Source: Pseudomonas sp. BGI-2 (GTDB lineage Bacteria; Pseudomonadota; Gammaproteobacteria; Pseudomonadales; Pseudomonadaceae). From it: a DNA stretch of 64,000 bases. The position numbers and the translations under genes were made by a program. Positions 23,868-32,946 of this stretch are shown in pieces. The first letter of the stretch is position 1, and the number at the start of each line of letters is the position of its first letter. The stretch spans positions 1-64,000 of the forward strand of contig NZ_SISB01000027.1 in assembly GCF_004310295.1 (NCBI RefSeq). The letters run 5' to 3'. Under the pieces are notes generated by a model, which was not told the DNA's origin, did no database searches, and was given only the letters and a program-made list of their open reading frames with translations.

Positions 23868-26603
23868 ATGACGACTGTAAAAACTCCGGATATCCGCGCC
23901 AAAGGCGCCAGCAGCGACAACGCCAAACTGTCGATGCGTGCCGCCCGGGAAGCACAAAACGGCCTGGCCGTGACCCTCGCCAATCTCAACGCCACCCCTG
24001 AGGGTTTGACTGAACTTGAGGCCGAAGGCCGACTGGCGCACGCAGGCTTCAACGAAGTCGCCCACGACAAGCCGCCTCACGCCATCGTCCAACTGCTCAA
24101 AGCCCTGAACAATCCCTTCATCTATGTCCTGCTGACCCTGGCCGGCATCAGTTTCTTCACCGACTACTGGCTGCCAATCAGCCAGGGCGAAGGCGACGAT
24201 GCGGACCTGACCAAGGTCATCATTATCATGACCATGGTCACCCTGAGCAGCCTGCTGCGGTTCTGGCAGGAATACCGCTCGGCCAAATCCGCTGAAGCCC
24301 TCAAAGCCATGGTGCGCACCACGGCGACCGTGCTGCGACGCGGACAAAATGGCAACGGCCCGGTGCTGCGCGAAGTGCCGATGCGCGAACTGGTGGCCGG
24401 CGACATCGTCCAGCTCAGCGCGGGCGACATGATCCCGGCGGACATCCGCCTGATCGAATCCCGCGACCTGTTCATCAGCCAGGCGGTGCTGACCGGTGAA
24501 GCCTTGCCCGTCGAGAAGTACGACACCCTGGGCGACGTCGCGCAGAAGTCGGCAACCCACGGCGCAGCCGATCAATCCAACCTGCTGGACCTGCCGAACA
24601 TCTGCTTCATGGGCACCAACGTGGTCAGCGGCACCGCCAAAGCGGTGGTGGTCGCGACCGGCCCGCGCACCTACTTCGGCTCGCTCGCCAAAGCCATTGT
24701 CGGCTCGCGGGTGCAAACGGCGTTCGACCGCGGGGTGAACAGCGTCAGCTGGTTGTTGATCCGCTTCATGCTGGTCATGGTGCCGATCGTGTTCCTGCTC
24801 AACGGATTCTCGAAAGGCGACTGGAGCGACGCATTCCTGTTTGCCCTGGCGGTTGCGGTCGGACTGACCCCGGAAATGCTGCCGATGATTGTCAGCGCCA
24901 ACCTGGCCAAAGGCGCGATGGCCATGGCCAAGCGCAAAGTAGTGGTCAAGCGCCTCAACGCGATCCAGAACTTCGGTTCGATGGACGTGCTGTGCACCGA
25001 CAAGACCGGCACGCTGACGCAGGACAAGATCATTCTTGAGCACCACGTTGACAGCAACGGCCGGCGCGACGACACGATCCTCGAACTGGCGTGGCTCAAC
25101 AGCCATCACCAGAGCGGTCTGAAAAACCTGATGGACCAGGCCGTGGTGCAGTTCGCCAATAGCAACCCGCTGCTTTTCCAAAAAGTCAGCCGGGTTCCAT
25201 TTGCCTACAGCAAGGTCGATGAGTTGCCGTTCGATTTCGTCCGTCGGCGCCTGTCGATCATCGTCAAGGACAGCCGCGACGATCACCTGATGGTGTGCAA
25301 AGGCGCGGTCGAGGAAATGCTGACCATCGCCAGCCACATTCATGAAAACGGCACGGTCGTGGCTCTTGATGAACAGCGCCGCAAAGATCTGCTGGCCCTG
25401 GCCAACGAGTACAACGAGGACGGTTTCCGGGTGCTGCTGGTCGCCACCCGCGACATTCCGAAAGCGCAGAGCAAAAACCAGTACAACACCGCGGATGAAC
25501 GCGAGCTGGTGATTCGCGGCTTCCTGACCTTTCTCGATCCACCGAAGGAAACGGCGGGACCAGCGATTGCCGCGCTGCGCGACATGGGCGTGACGGTCAA
25601 GGTGCTGACCGGTGACAACGCCGTGGTGACCTGCAAGATCTGCCGCGAAGTCGGGCTGGAGCCCGGCACGCCGCTGCTCGGGCCAGACATCGAGAACATG
25701 GACGACACCACGCTCAAGCTACGGGTTGAAGAACGCACGGTGTTCGCCAAGCTGACGCCGCTGCAAAAGTCCCGGGTGCTCAAGGCGCTGCAGGCCAACG
25801 GTCACACCGTGGGTTTCCTTGGCGATGGCATCAACGACGCCCCTGCCCTGCGCGATGCCGATGTCGGCATTTCGGTGGACAGCGGCACCGACATCGCCAA
25901 GGAATCGGCCGACATCATTCTGCTGGAAAAGAGCCTGATGGTGCTGGAAGAAGGCGTGCTCAAGGGCCGCGAAACCTTTGGCAATATCATGAAGTACCTG
26001 AACATGACTGCCAGTTCCAACTTCGGCAACGTGTTCTCGGTGCTGGTGGCCAGTGCGTTCATTCCATTCCTGCCGATGCTGTCGATTCACCTGTTGCTGC
26101 AAAACCTCATGTACGACATCTCTCAGCTGTCGCTGCCGTGGGACAAGATGGACAAGGAGTTCCTGCGCAAACCACGCAAGTGGGACGCCAAGAACATTGG
26201 CCGTTTCATGCTGTGGATCGGGCCGACCTCGTCCGTCTTCGACATCACCACCTTCGCCCTGATGTGGTACGTGTTTGCCGCCAACAGTGTGGAAATGCAG
26301 AGCCTGTTCCAGTCCGGCTGGTTTATCGAAGGGCTGCTGTCGCAGACGTTGGTGGTGCACATGTTGCGCACCCAGAAGATTCCGTTCTTCCAGAGCACGG
26401 CGGCGTTGCCGGTGATCCTGATGACTGGATTGGTGATGGCCTTGGGGATCTACATTCCGTTCTCGCCACTGGGCACTTTGGTCGGCCTGCAACCGCTGCC
26501 GTGGGCGTACTTCCCTTGGCTGGTGGGCACCCTGCTCAGCTACTGCGTGTTCGCGCAAGTCATGAAGACGATCTACATCCGCCGCTTCAAGCAGTGGTTC
26601 TGA
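23868..26603 (+). CDS. mgtA: Magnesium-translocating P-type ATPase
   Basis: A 911-residue P3B-type ATPase importing Mg2+ across the inner membrane. Visible landmarks are the N-terminal cation-ATPase domain, the actuator motif VLTGEALPVEK, the phosphorylation site CTDKTGTLTQD, the nucleotide-binding MVCKGAVEEM, the hinge VLTGDNAVV and FLGDGINDAPALRDADVGIS, and about ten membrane segments. The start at 23868 (MTTVKTPD) has AGGAG nine bases upstream; the longer frame from 23832 does not. The long untranslated region with hairpin and leader frame suggests post-initiation control, typical of Mg2+ transporters. Confidence 0.96.
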   Translation: MTTVKTPDIRAKGASSDNAKLSMRAAREAQNGLAVTLANLNATPEGLTELEAEGRLAHAGFNEVAHDKPPHAIVQLLKALNNPFIYVLLTLAGISFFTDYWLPISQGEGDDADLTKVIIIMTMVTLSSLLRFWQEYRSAKSAEALKAMVRTTATVLRRGQNGNGPVLREVPMRELVAGDIVQLSAGDMIPADIRLIESRDLFISQAVLTGEALPVEKYDTLGDVAQKSATHGAADQSNLLDLPNICFMGTNVVSGTAKAVVVATGPRTYFGSLAKAIVGSRVQTAFDRGVNSVSWLLIRFMLVMVPIVFLLNGFSKGDWSDAFLFALAVAVGLTPEMLPMIVSANLAKGAMAMAKRKVVVKRLNAIQNFGSMDVLCTDKTGTLTQDKIILEHHVDSNGRRDDTILELAWLNSHHQSGLKNLMDQAVVQFANSNPLLFQKVSRVPFAYSKVDELPFDFVRRRLSIIVKDSRDDHLMVCKGAVEEMLTIASHIHENGTVVALDEQRRKDLLALANEYNEDGFRVLLVATRDIPKAQSKNQYNTADERELVIRGFLTFLDPPKETAGPAIAALRDMGVTVKVLTGDNAVVTCKICREVGLEPGTPLLGPDIENMDDTTLKLRVEERTVFAKLTPLQKSRVLKALQANGHTVGFLGDGINDAPALRDADVGISVDSGTDIAKESADIILLEKSLMVLEEGVLKGRETFGNIMKYLNMTASSNFGNVFSVLVASAFIPFLPMLSIHLLLQNLMYDISQLSLPWDKMDKEFLRKPRKWDAKNIGRFMLWIGPTSSVFDITTFALMWYVFAANSVEMQSLFQSGWFIEGLLSQTLVVHMLRTQKIPFFQSTAALPVILMTGLVMALGIYIPFSPLGTLVGLQPLPWAYFPWLVGTLLSYCVFAQVMKTIYIRRFKQWF

Positions 26604-26660
26604 TGGCCTGAGCCCCCAAGTGAGGGGGCAACCCAAATCACCTGAACACCACAATTCCAT

Positions 26661-26752
26661 TGTAGGAGTGAGCCTGCTCGCGAAAGCGGTGGATCAATCA
26701 ACATTGATGTTGGCTGACAGTCCGCTTTCGCGAGCAAGCCCGCTCCCACAGG
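26661..26752. repeat. REP pair
   Basis: TGTAGGAGTGAGCCTGCTCG at 26661 and inverted CGAGCAAGCCCGCTCCCACA near 26730 form a REP doublet with a few mismatches, between mgtA and the next gene. Confidence 0.85.
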
Positions 26753-26790
26753 GAAATGTGTTTAACCCTACAGAAGAAGGGAGAGTCCTC

Positions 26791-28446
26791 ATGTCGGGAA
26801 CTACTCTACTGATCAACCTCGCAGGCTCCATAGCACTCTTGCTGTGGGGCACTCACATGATTTCTTCGGCGTTGTTGCGCGGCTTCGGCACGCCGCTTCG
26901 CCAGTGGCTGGGCCACAACTTGAACAACCGCTGGATGGCCTTGTTGTCGGGTATCGGCATCACCGGCATCCTGCAAAGCAGCACTGCCGTCAGCCTGATG
27001 GCGACGTCGTTTACAGCCGCCGGCACCTTGGGTCTGGCGCCCGCGCTGGCGGTGATGCTCGGCGCCAATATCGGTTCGACCCTGGTGGTGCAACTGCTCA
27101 GCGTCGACGTTTCAATCCTCACCCCTATCGTCTTGCTAGCGGGTTTGATGGTATTCCGTCTGCGCGATGACTCGCGCTACGAAAGCGTTGGCTGTGCGCT
27201 GATCGGTCTGGGGCTGATGCTCCTGGCCCTGCGCATGCTCGGTTCAACGCTGGCGGAAGTCGAAGGCGCGCCAGTCTTCCAATTGATCATGCAGAGCCTG
27301 GACGGCGATCTGTTGATTGCGTTGCTGGTGGCGCTGATTCTCACGTGGCTGTGCCATTCCAGCGTGGCCGTGGTGTTGCTGATCGTCTCGCTGGCCGCCA
27401 CCGGCCTGCTGTCGGCAACCACGCTCGTCGCGCTGGTACTGGGCGTGAACATTGGCGGTGCGCTGCCTTCGGTCATCAATGCCGGTTCGAGCGTCGGCCG
27501 ACGTCTGCCGCTGGGCAATCTGCTGGTGCGTGCGGTCGGTGCCCTGGTGGTGTTGCCATTCGCCGGACTGCTTGCCGAGCTGAAGCTTGCGCCCTCGTTG
27601 CTGGTGGTGTCCCTGCACAGCGGCTTCAATCTGCTGCTGGCGCTGGTGTTCATCGGCCTGACCGATGTGCTCGCCAAATGGCTCACCCATCTACTGCCGG
27701 CGCCTGAGCGGGATGTTGATCCGGGCATGCCGCACTACCTCGACGAAGCGGGTCTGGAAGTGGCCAACATCGGCCTGTCCAACGCTGCCCGCGAAGCGTT
27801 GCGCATGGCCGACATGCTCTCGACGATGCTCGACCGACTGGTGCAGTTGTTCCACACCTCGGCGCCCGCCTGTGCCGATGAAGTGCGGCGCATCGATCAA
27901 TCACTGGACCTGCTGGGCGCGGCCATTCGGGCTTATCTGGCGGACATCGGCAAGGAAGGCATCAGTGACAGCGATGCCGATCGTTCCCAGGAAATCCTGA
28001 TGTTCGTGATCAACCTGGAACATGCCGCGGACATTCTTTCCAGCAGCCTGTCGCAGTTGGCCATGCGCCGGTTGCGCCGTGGCGAACAATTCTCGGCGTT
28101 CGAGCTGGGAAACATCGCCCCGCTGCACGACGCGCTGCTGGAAAGCCTGAGCCTGGCGATCACCGTGTTCCTGCGCGAGGACATTCCCACCGCGCACCAT
28201 TTGATCCATCGCAAGGAGACCGTCAGAAGGCTCGAAGCGCATGCCAGCCGCGCGCACTTTCGCAAGTTGCAGGAAGACAAAAATACCTGGGCGGAGTCCG
28301 GCGACATCTTCCAGCGGGTCCTGCGCGATTACCGCCGCGTGCATCACCACATCGCAGCCCTGGGCTATCCGCTGCTGGAGCGTGCCGGTGAGCAAGCGGT
28401 CGAAAGCACCGATCTGGCCAAGGAAAACCCGTCATGCGCCTCTTGA
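26791..28446 (+). CDS. Na/Pi cotransporter family protein with PhoU-like tail
   Basis: A 551-residue inner-membrane protein. The two PNaS repeats carry the family signature QSSTA (GILQSSTAVSLMAT, residues about 60-75) and its counterpart CHSSVAVVLLI. About eight to nine membrane segments fill the first 320 residues, and a PhoU-like helical domain follows (about 350-540). Bacterial members couple phosphate to sodium, or export phosphate. GGGAG upstream supports the ATG at 26791. Its end overlaps the small frame at 28434. Confidence 0.9.
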   Translation: MSGTTLLINLAGSIALLLWGTHMISSALLRGFGTPLRQWLGHNLNNRWMALLSGIGITGILQSSTAVSLMATSFTAAGTLGLAPALAVMLGANIGSTLVVQLLSVDVSILTPIVLLAGLMVFRLRDDSRYESVGCALIGLGLMLLALRMLGSTLAEVEGAPVFQLIMQSLDGDLLIALLVALILTWLCHSSVAVVLLIVSLAATGLLSATTLVALVLGVNIGGALPSVINAGSSVGRRLPLGNLLVRAVGALVVLPFAGLLAELKLAPSLLVVSLHSGFNLLLALVFIGLTDVLAKWLTHLLPAPERDVDPGMPHYLDEAGLEVANIGLSNAAREALRMADMLSTMLDRLVQLFHTSAPACADEVRRIDQSLDLLGAAIRAYLADIGKEGISDSDADRSQEILMFVINLEHAADILSSSLSQLAMRRLRRGEQFSAFELGNIAPLHDALLESLSLAITVFLREDIPTAHHLIHRKETVRRLEAHASRAHFRKLQEDKNTWAESGDIFQRVLRDYRRVHHHIAALGYPLLERAGEQAVESTDLAKENPSCAS

Positions 28447-28583
28447 TCTGCGCGGGTCGCCATTACGCCGACAGCCGACCGGACATGGTGATCGCCCTGC
28501 CCGGCGGCGAAGACACCGAAGAACTGGTCGCCCAGGCCCGGGCGGCCGGATTGCAAACCTTATCGGTAGAGGGTCGGGGCTGA
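28434..28583 (+). pseudogene. Internally deleted DUF2493/SLOG-type protein (49 residues left)
   Basis: The frame reads MRLLICAGRHYADS, the start of a DUF2493-type nucleotide-binding protein, joined in frame to RPDMVIALPGGEDTEELVAQ and a normal C-terminus. The middle, with the glycine-rich GG(A/S).GAD loop and partner strands, is missing, so an in-frame deletion of more than half the gene is inferred. Its ATG overlaps the transporter stop, which implies translational coupling of the original gene. The remaining peptide could still be made but is unlikely to fold as a SLOG domain. Confidence 0.65.
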
Positions 28584-28604
28584 GCCCCACGTCACAACGC
28601 GGTC

Positions 28605-28755
28605 CTGTAGCAGTTGCCGAGCAGCGCGAGGCTGCGTTCGGCTGCGAAGCAGTCGTGAGTCCATTCGACGCTGTCTGGCTGATGAACCGCAATCTCTGGT
28701 TTTACGACTGCTGCGCAGCCGAACGCAGCCTCGCAGGCTCGGCAGCTGCTACATG
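28605..28755. repeat. Large inverted repeat (TGTAGCAG…GGCTGCG type)
   Basis: The left arm CTGTAGCAGTTGCCGAG…GAGGCTGCGTTCGGCTGCG and the right arm CGCAGCCGAACGCAGCCTCG…CTCGGCAGCTGCTAC are inverted copies separated by about 60 bases. A second member of this family is at 54087-54228. Confidence 0.85.
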
Positions 28756-28809
28756 ACCGCATCAAGGCTGACTCGCTGCTCGCCATCAAAAGACTTCGAG
28801 GTAAATTAC

Positions 28810-29580
28810 ATGCAAAAACCAACTCGCCTGTTTACGTCCTTCGTGCGCAGTCTGCCGCCCTCCCAACGCCGGACTCTGCGGCGAAATCTGTTGTTCGTCA
28901 GCCTCACCCTGGGCCTGATCGCGCTGCTCAGCATCATCTCCAGCGCCAACGCTGCCGGCGGTGCGTATGCGGTGGATGACACCGGAATCAACGCACCCGG
29001 TGAATGCAACATCGACGCCTGGTACCAAAACGGCCGGCACCATTCATCCAGCACCAGCGTGATGTCACAGGACTGCACATTCAAAGGCCTGCCCAACGTG
29101 CAACTCGGCGCCGCCGTGCAGCACAGTCGCGATGAAGGGGATTCGGAAACTCAGCTAAGCCCACAATTCAAGTCGCAAATATTCTCACGGGAAGACCTTG
29201 GCCTTGAGATGGCGCTGGCAGGTTCGGCGCACTTTGCCTTCAATCGGACCCACCCCTTCGATGGCGCCGACCTGAACCTGCCATTCACCTACCAACCGCT
29301 CGAAACCCTGCGCCTGAACCTCAATGCCGGCTGGACCCACGCCTATGACGATGGCGAGCAAAACCATCGCTGGACCTGGGGAACCGGCGTCGAATACGAC
29401 CTGGCCCGCTCCCTGACGCTGATCGCTGAACGCTACGGCCAACAAGGCGGCGAACAGGCGTGGCAAGCCGGGCCGAGGCTGCATATCGGTGAGCGCATCG
29501 ATGTCGATCTGGTGGTGGGGCGCCACCTGACGGGGGAACGTGATCAGTGGCTGACCACTGGGGCAACGCTGCAATTTTGA
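28810..29580 (+). CDS. Exported beta-barrel-like protein, function unknown
   Basis: A 256-residue protein with a long signal sequence (Arg-rich PPSQRRTLRRN, then LLFVSLTLGLIALLSIISSANA, cleavage near ANA|AGGAYA). The mature part has alternating polar/hydrophobic strands, two Cys (GECNIDAW, SQDCTF) and ends with TLQF, the aromatic terminus typical of outer-membrane barrels. It resembles conserved Pseudomonas envelope proteins without known function. The start at 28810 is chosen because the signal peptide begins there. Confidence 0.75.
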   Translation: MQKPTRLFTSFVRSLPPSQRRTLRRNLLFVSLTLGLIALLSIISSANAAGGAYAVDDTGINAPGECNIDAWYQNGRHHSSSTSVMSQDCTFKGLPNVQLGAAVQHSRDEGDSETQLSPQFKSQIFSREDLGLEMALAGSAHFAFNRTHPFDGADLNLPFTYQPLETLRLNLNAGWTHAYDDGEQNHRWTWGTGVEYDLARSLTLIAERYGQQGGEQAWQAGPRLHIGERIDVDLVVGRHLTGERDQWLTTGATLQF

Positions 29581-29688
29581 ACGGTATCGGGGCGCGGGTG
29601 AGCGCCAACAGGGAACTTCTGACGTTCGCCGGGCATCCTAAATAATGAGGTACTTCCTTTTTTGCTTCACGCTTCAGAGGACATTGCT

Positions 29689-30006
29689 ATGCGCCGTCTG
29701 ATTATCATTTCCTCATTCATGTTGTGTTTACCCTTCGGCTCCGCGATGGCCAAAGTGGATGCAGGTGATGTCGCCACCTCTGCCGGGGTTTCCGCATCGC
29801 TGTACTCGACGTTCAAGGACAACAAACTGTCGATTCCGGCCCGTGATGACGCCTCCAGCTTCGTGGCCAGTGGCGGTACGATTCGCGGTGTGTACCTGGA
29901 GTCGGTATTGAATCAGATTCGCCAGGCAAATCCCGGACTCAAAGCAAGCGACGAAGAGCTGGCCAGAGCGATCCTGATTCACGAAAGCGTAGCTGCCGGC
30001 CAATGA
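29689..30006 (+). CDS. DUF2388 family exported protein
   Basis: A 105-residue protein: signal peptide 1-22 (LIIISSFMLCLPFGSAMA), then the DUF2388 pattern of Pseudomonas (SLYSTFKDNKLSIPARDDASSF, RGVYLESVLNQIR, ELARAILIHES). It is expected in the periplasm; the function of the family is unknown. AGAGG precedes the ATG at 29689. Confidence 0.85.
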   Translation: MRRLIIISSFMLCLPFGSAMAKVDAGDVATSAGVSASLYSTFKDNKLSIPARDDASSFVASGGTIRGVYLESVLNQIRQANPGLKASDEELARAILIHESVAAGQ

Positions 30007-30057
30007 GGGTTGAGGTGGGGTTCGCGACATTAGGATAGTTTGCGGCCCTGCCTTGCT

Positions 30058-30978
30058 TCACCCTGCGGATAAGCGCGCCCACCCGGCCACCAACTGCGCG
30101 CTGATGCTGACCCCGCCACACACCACAATCACCACGTCATGTGCCTCGGCAATCGCTGGATGGTCCAGGTACGCCACCGCCAGTGAAACACCGCACGCCG
30201 GTTCGACCAACTGGCGCAAGTCGTTGGCGTAACGCACCACGCCCATGATCGCCTCGTCATCACTGAGCACCACACATTCGTGAGGAAATTCGAGGATGTG
30301 CTGCACCGGCCACGCGGCCACTTGTGCAGCCCCCAGCGATGTCGCGACGGTGTCGATGCGCGCCAACCTTACGGGATGCCCGGCCTCGATGGCGGCCGCG
30401 AAGGACGCCGCGCCACGGGTTTCGCACGTGATGATCCGACAGTCCATGCGATGGTGCCGCATCAATCCGGTCAGGATGCCCGCCAACAAACCACCACCGC
30501 CCACCGACGTCACCAGCGCATCGACTTGAGGGCAATCCTCGAGGACTTCATCAATCAGGGTGCTGTGCCCTTCCCACAACACGGGATGATCGAAGGCCGG
30601 CACGTATTCGGTATCCGCACCCTGTGAAAGCTCTTTCGCCCGTAGATTGGCCTCGTCCCATACCTTGCCGTGAACGATCACCTCGGCACCGGTTTTCCTG
30701 ATCCTGGCGCGGGTGGACTCCGGGGTGGTGTGCGGCACCACAATGCAGGCTTTCAACCCGAGGGCTGCGGCGGCCACGGCGGTGGCAAAACCGGCGTTAC
30801 CGCCGGAAGGACAGACGACTTTGCGCTTGCCCTGTGCCTTTGCCTGACTGCACAAAAGGCCCATGCCGCGCAATTTGAACGAGCCGCTGGGTTGCAGGTT
30901 TTCCAGTTTGAGCCAGATGCGCCGGGTAGGCGTTGACAGGCCTGGGTGCAGAATCAAAGGCGTTCTGATGTGAAGCAT
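30058..30978 (-). CDS. L-serine/threonine dehydratase-like PLP enzyme
   Basis: A 306-residue fold-type II PLP enzyme. The PLP lysine is in GSFKLRGMG, the substrate-binding loop is SGGNAGFATAV, the phosphate-binding glycine loop is SVGGGGLLAG, and the final Cys-Gly-Gly (VVCGGVSIS) resembles eukaryotic-type L-serine dehydratases. The likely reaction is deamination of serine or threonine to pyruvate or 2-oxobutyrate. It lacks the C-terminal regulatory domain of biosynthetic IlvA, which points to a catabolic role. Monocistronic. Confidence 0.87.
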   Translation of the reverse strand: MLHIRTPLILHPGLSTPTRRIWLKLENLQPSGSFKLRGMGLLCSQAKAQGKRKVVCPSGGNAGFATAVAAAALGLKACIVVPHTTPESTRARIRKTGAEVIVHGKVWDEANLRAKELSQGADTEYVPAFDHPVLWEGHSTLIDEVLEDCPQVDALVTSVGGGGLLAGILTGLMRHHRMDCRIITCETRGAASFAAAIEAGHPVRLARIDTVATSLGAAQVAAWPVQHILEFPHECVVLSDDEAIMGVVRYANDLRQLVEPACGVSLAVAYLDHPAIAEAHDVVIVVCGGVSISAQLVAGWARLSAG

Positions 30979-31079
30979 CGCGAGCTCCCTTTGGCAGCAC
31001 CGGCGTGTCGAGGTTTCGACGCGCCGGTGATGAACGATCCTTATCCAAGCTTAGTTCACCCTGCCCCACGGTTTGCGTC

Positions 31080-31871
31080 TTACTGATAGCGCGGTGCCGC
31101 CGATGAGTGGCCGAACGACCCTGACAGCACCTGGCGTTGGGCTTCGTAGGTATCCCATTTGTCGCCCTCGTGCAGGCCCGGGATGGTCACCACTTCCCCT
31201 TTCACCAGCCCTGCCAACGCGGCATCGACCATCTCCTCAGCGGACATCACGATCTCTTGCGGCAGATTTTCCACCGGGTTGCCGGCCTCGCTCCAGAAGT
31301 CGGTGGCGGTGGCGCCGGGCAACACTGCCTGGACGCGAATGCCTTTATCGGCCAACTCGTGGTGCATCGATTGGCTCAGGCCCAGAACGAATGCCTTGGT
31401 CCCGCCGTAAACGCCGTTGAGGATTTGCGGAGCGATTGCGACGATGGAGGAAATGTTGATCACGGTGCCGGCGCCCCGTGCGACGAAGCCGGGCACCACG
31501 GCATAGGACAGTCGCATCAGCGCGGTGACGTTGAGGGTGATCATGTCTTCCATGTTGTCCACCGGGCTGCCGAGCAACGGCATCACACCGCCGACGCCGG
31601 CGTTGTTGACCAGCAAGGTGATGCTGGCGTCATTGCGCAGAATGCTTTCAACCCGCAGCAGGCCGGCCTTGTCTTTGAGGTCCGCGGCGACCACTTCCAC
31701 GGCGCGGCCGGTTTCGTTGCTCAGGTGGTTGGCCAGCGCGTTAAGTTTGCCCTGGCTGCGGGCGACCAGAATCAGGTCGTAACCCTGCCGGGCGAGACGG
31801 TCGGCATACACCGCGCCAATGCCCGAAGAGGCGCCAGTGATCAGTGCGGTGCCTTTGGATGAGAGAGCCAT
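31080..31871 (-). CDS. Short-chain dehydrogenase/reductase
   Basis: A 263-residue classical SDR: cofactor motif TGASSGIGAVYADRLARQG, NNAG in LLVNNAGVG, a serine in NISSIVA, and the catalytic YGGTKAF motif (Tyr-x-x-x-Lys). Arg in VARSQGK after the second strand suggests NADP. The start at 31871 has AAGGAA seven bases upstream. It diverges from the GlxA-type regulator gene at 31996 over a gap of about 120 bases and is its most likely target. Substrate unknown. Confidence 0.92.
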   Translation of the reverse strand: MALSSKGTALITGASSGIGAVYADRLARQGYDLILVARSQGKLNALANHLSNETGRAVEVVAADLKDKAGLLRVESILRNDASITLLVNNAGVGGVMPLLGSPVDNMEDMITLNVTALMRLSYAVVPGFVARGAGTVINISSIVAIAPQILNGVYGGTKAFVLGLSQSMHHELADKGIRVQAVLPGATATDFWSEAGNPVENLPQEIVMSAEEMVDAALAGLVKGEVVTIPGLHEGDKWDTYEAQRQVLSGSFGHSSAAPRYQ

Positions 31872-31995
31872 GTTCAATTTCCTTCACAGTGAGGCGATAA
31901 GGTCGCCGGGTGTGAACAGTTATAAATTGACTCACGCTCGTCTCAAATGACGTTTAAAGTACGTTTTCAGGACACGGCTTTTTGAGGACTTGATC

Positions 31996-32943
31996 ATGAC
32001 TACCGTGGCGTTCGTGGTTTTCGAGGGTTTCCAGTCCATGGCGCTGGCGGCCATGCCGGTGTTCGAGTACGCCAACTTCAGCGCCGGTGAAGCGCTTTAT
32101 GAGGTCAGCGTGATCTCTGAGGATGGTCGCTCCCTGCGGGCTTCCGGTGGTTTGAGTGTCGGCACTCAGGCGTTCGGTGAGCGGGTGTTCGACACGGTAA
32201 TCGTGGTCGGCGGCGATTCGATCCTCGAGCAGGCGCCAGAAGGTGTGCTTGCTTACCTGCGCGACAGCGTGAAGACCGCACGGCGCACGGCGTCGATTTG
32301 TTCTGGGGCGTTCGTGCTGGCCCAGGCCGGTCTGCTCGACGGGCGGCGGGCCACCACGCATTGGGCGTATGCGCGGGACCTGCAAGCACGGTTTCCATCG
32401 ATCAAAGTGGAAGAAGACCGTATTTACGTGATCGACGGTTCCATCTGGACCTCCGCCGGCATGACCGCGGGCATCGACCTGGCGCTGGCCATGGTCGAAA
32501 AAGACCATGGCGCCGAACTGGCCCGTTCCGTCGCGCAGAAACTGGTGATGTACCAGCGCCGCGCAGGTGGCCAGTCGCAGCATTCGGCATTGCTGGAACT
32601 GGAGCCCAAATCCGACCGCATTCAGACCGTCCTCGGCTACGCCCGGGAACACCTGACATCCGCGTTGTCAGTGGAACAACTGGCGGAAGTGGCGCGCCTC
32701 AGCCCACGGCAATTCAGCCGGACCTTTCGCGCCGAGACCGGGCAGTCCCCGGCCAAGGCCATCGAAAACCTGCGCCTGGAAGCGGCGCGGCAGATGCTCG
32801 AACGCGGGCGCCTGACCCTCGATCAGATCGCTGCCGAGGCTGGCTTCACCGACCGCCGTCGCATGCGCGAAGCCTTCCTTAGGGCGTTCGGCCAGCCACC
32901 GCAGGTGATTCGGCGCAATGCCAGGACGCAGATGACGGAGTGA
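31996..32943 (+). CDS. GlxA-type regulator: DJ-1/PfpI domain plus AraC DNA-binding domain
   Basis: A 315-residue transcription factor. The N-terminal domain (1-185) is DJ-1/PfpI-like with a Cys in TASICSGAFVLAQ. The C-terminal AraC domain (about 215-310) has both helix-turn-helix motifs (LSVEQLAEVARLSPRQFSR and LDQIAAEAGFTDRRRMREAF). It probably controls the divergent SDR gene. The start ATG at 31996 was taken rather than the TTG at 31990. It is the intact counterpart of the relic at 22438. Confidence 0.92.
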   Translation: MTTVAFVVFEGFQSMALAAMPVFEYANFSAGEALYEVSVISEDGRSLRASGGLSVGTQAFGERVFDTVIVVGGDSILEQAPEGVLAYLRDSVKTARRTASICSGAFVLAQAGLLDGRRATTHWAYARDLQARFPSIKVEEDRIYVIDGSIWTSAGMTAGIDLALAMVEKDHGAELARSVAQKLVMYQRRAGGQSQHSALLELEPKSDRIQTVLGYAREHLTSALSVEQLAEVARLSPRQFSRTFRAETGQSPAKAIENLRLEAARQMLERGRLTLDQIAAEAGFTDRRRMREAFLRAFGQPPQVIRRNARTQMTE

Positions 32944-32946
32944 GCG

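Noticed and set aside
23721..25343. 540-residue open frame on the minus strand inside mgtA
   Set aside because: It is exactly antisense to a full P-type ATPase gene; its product is His/Gln/Asp-rich low-complexity, the typical mirror of GC-rich coding DNA.
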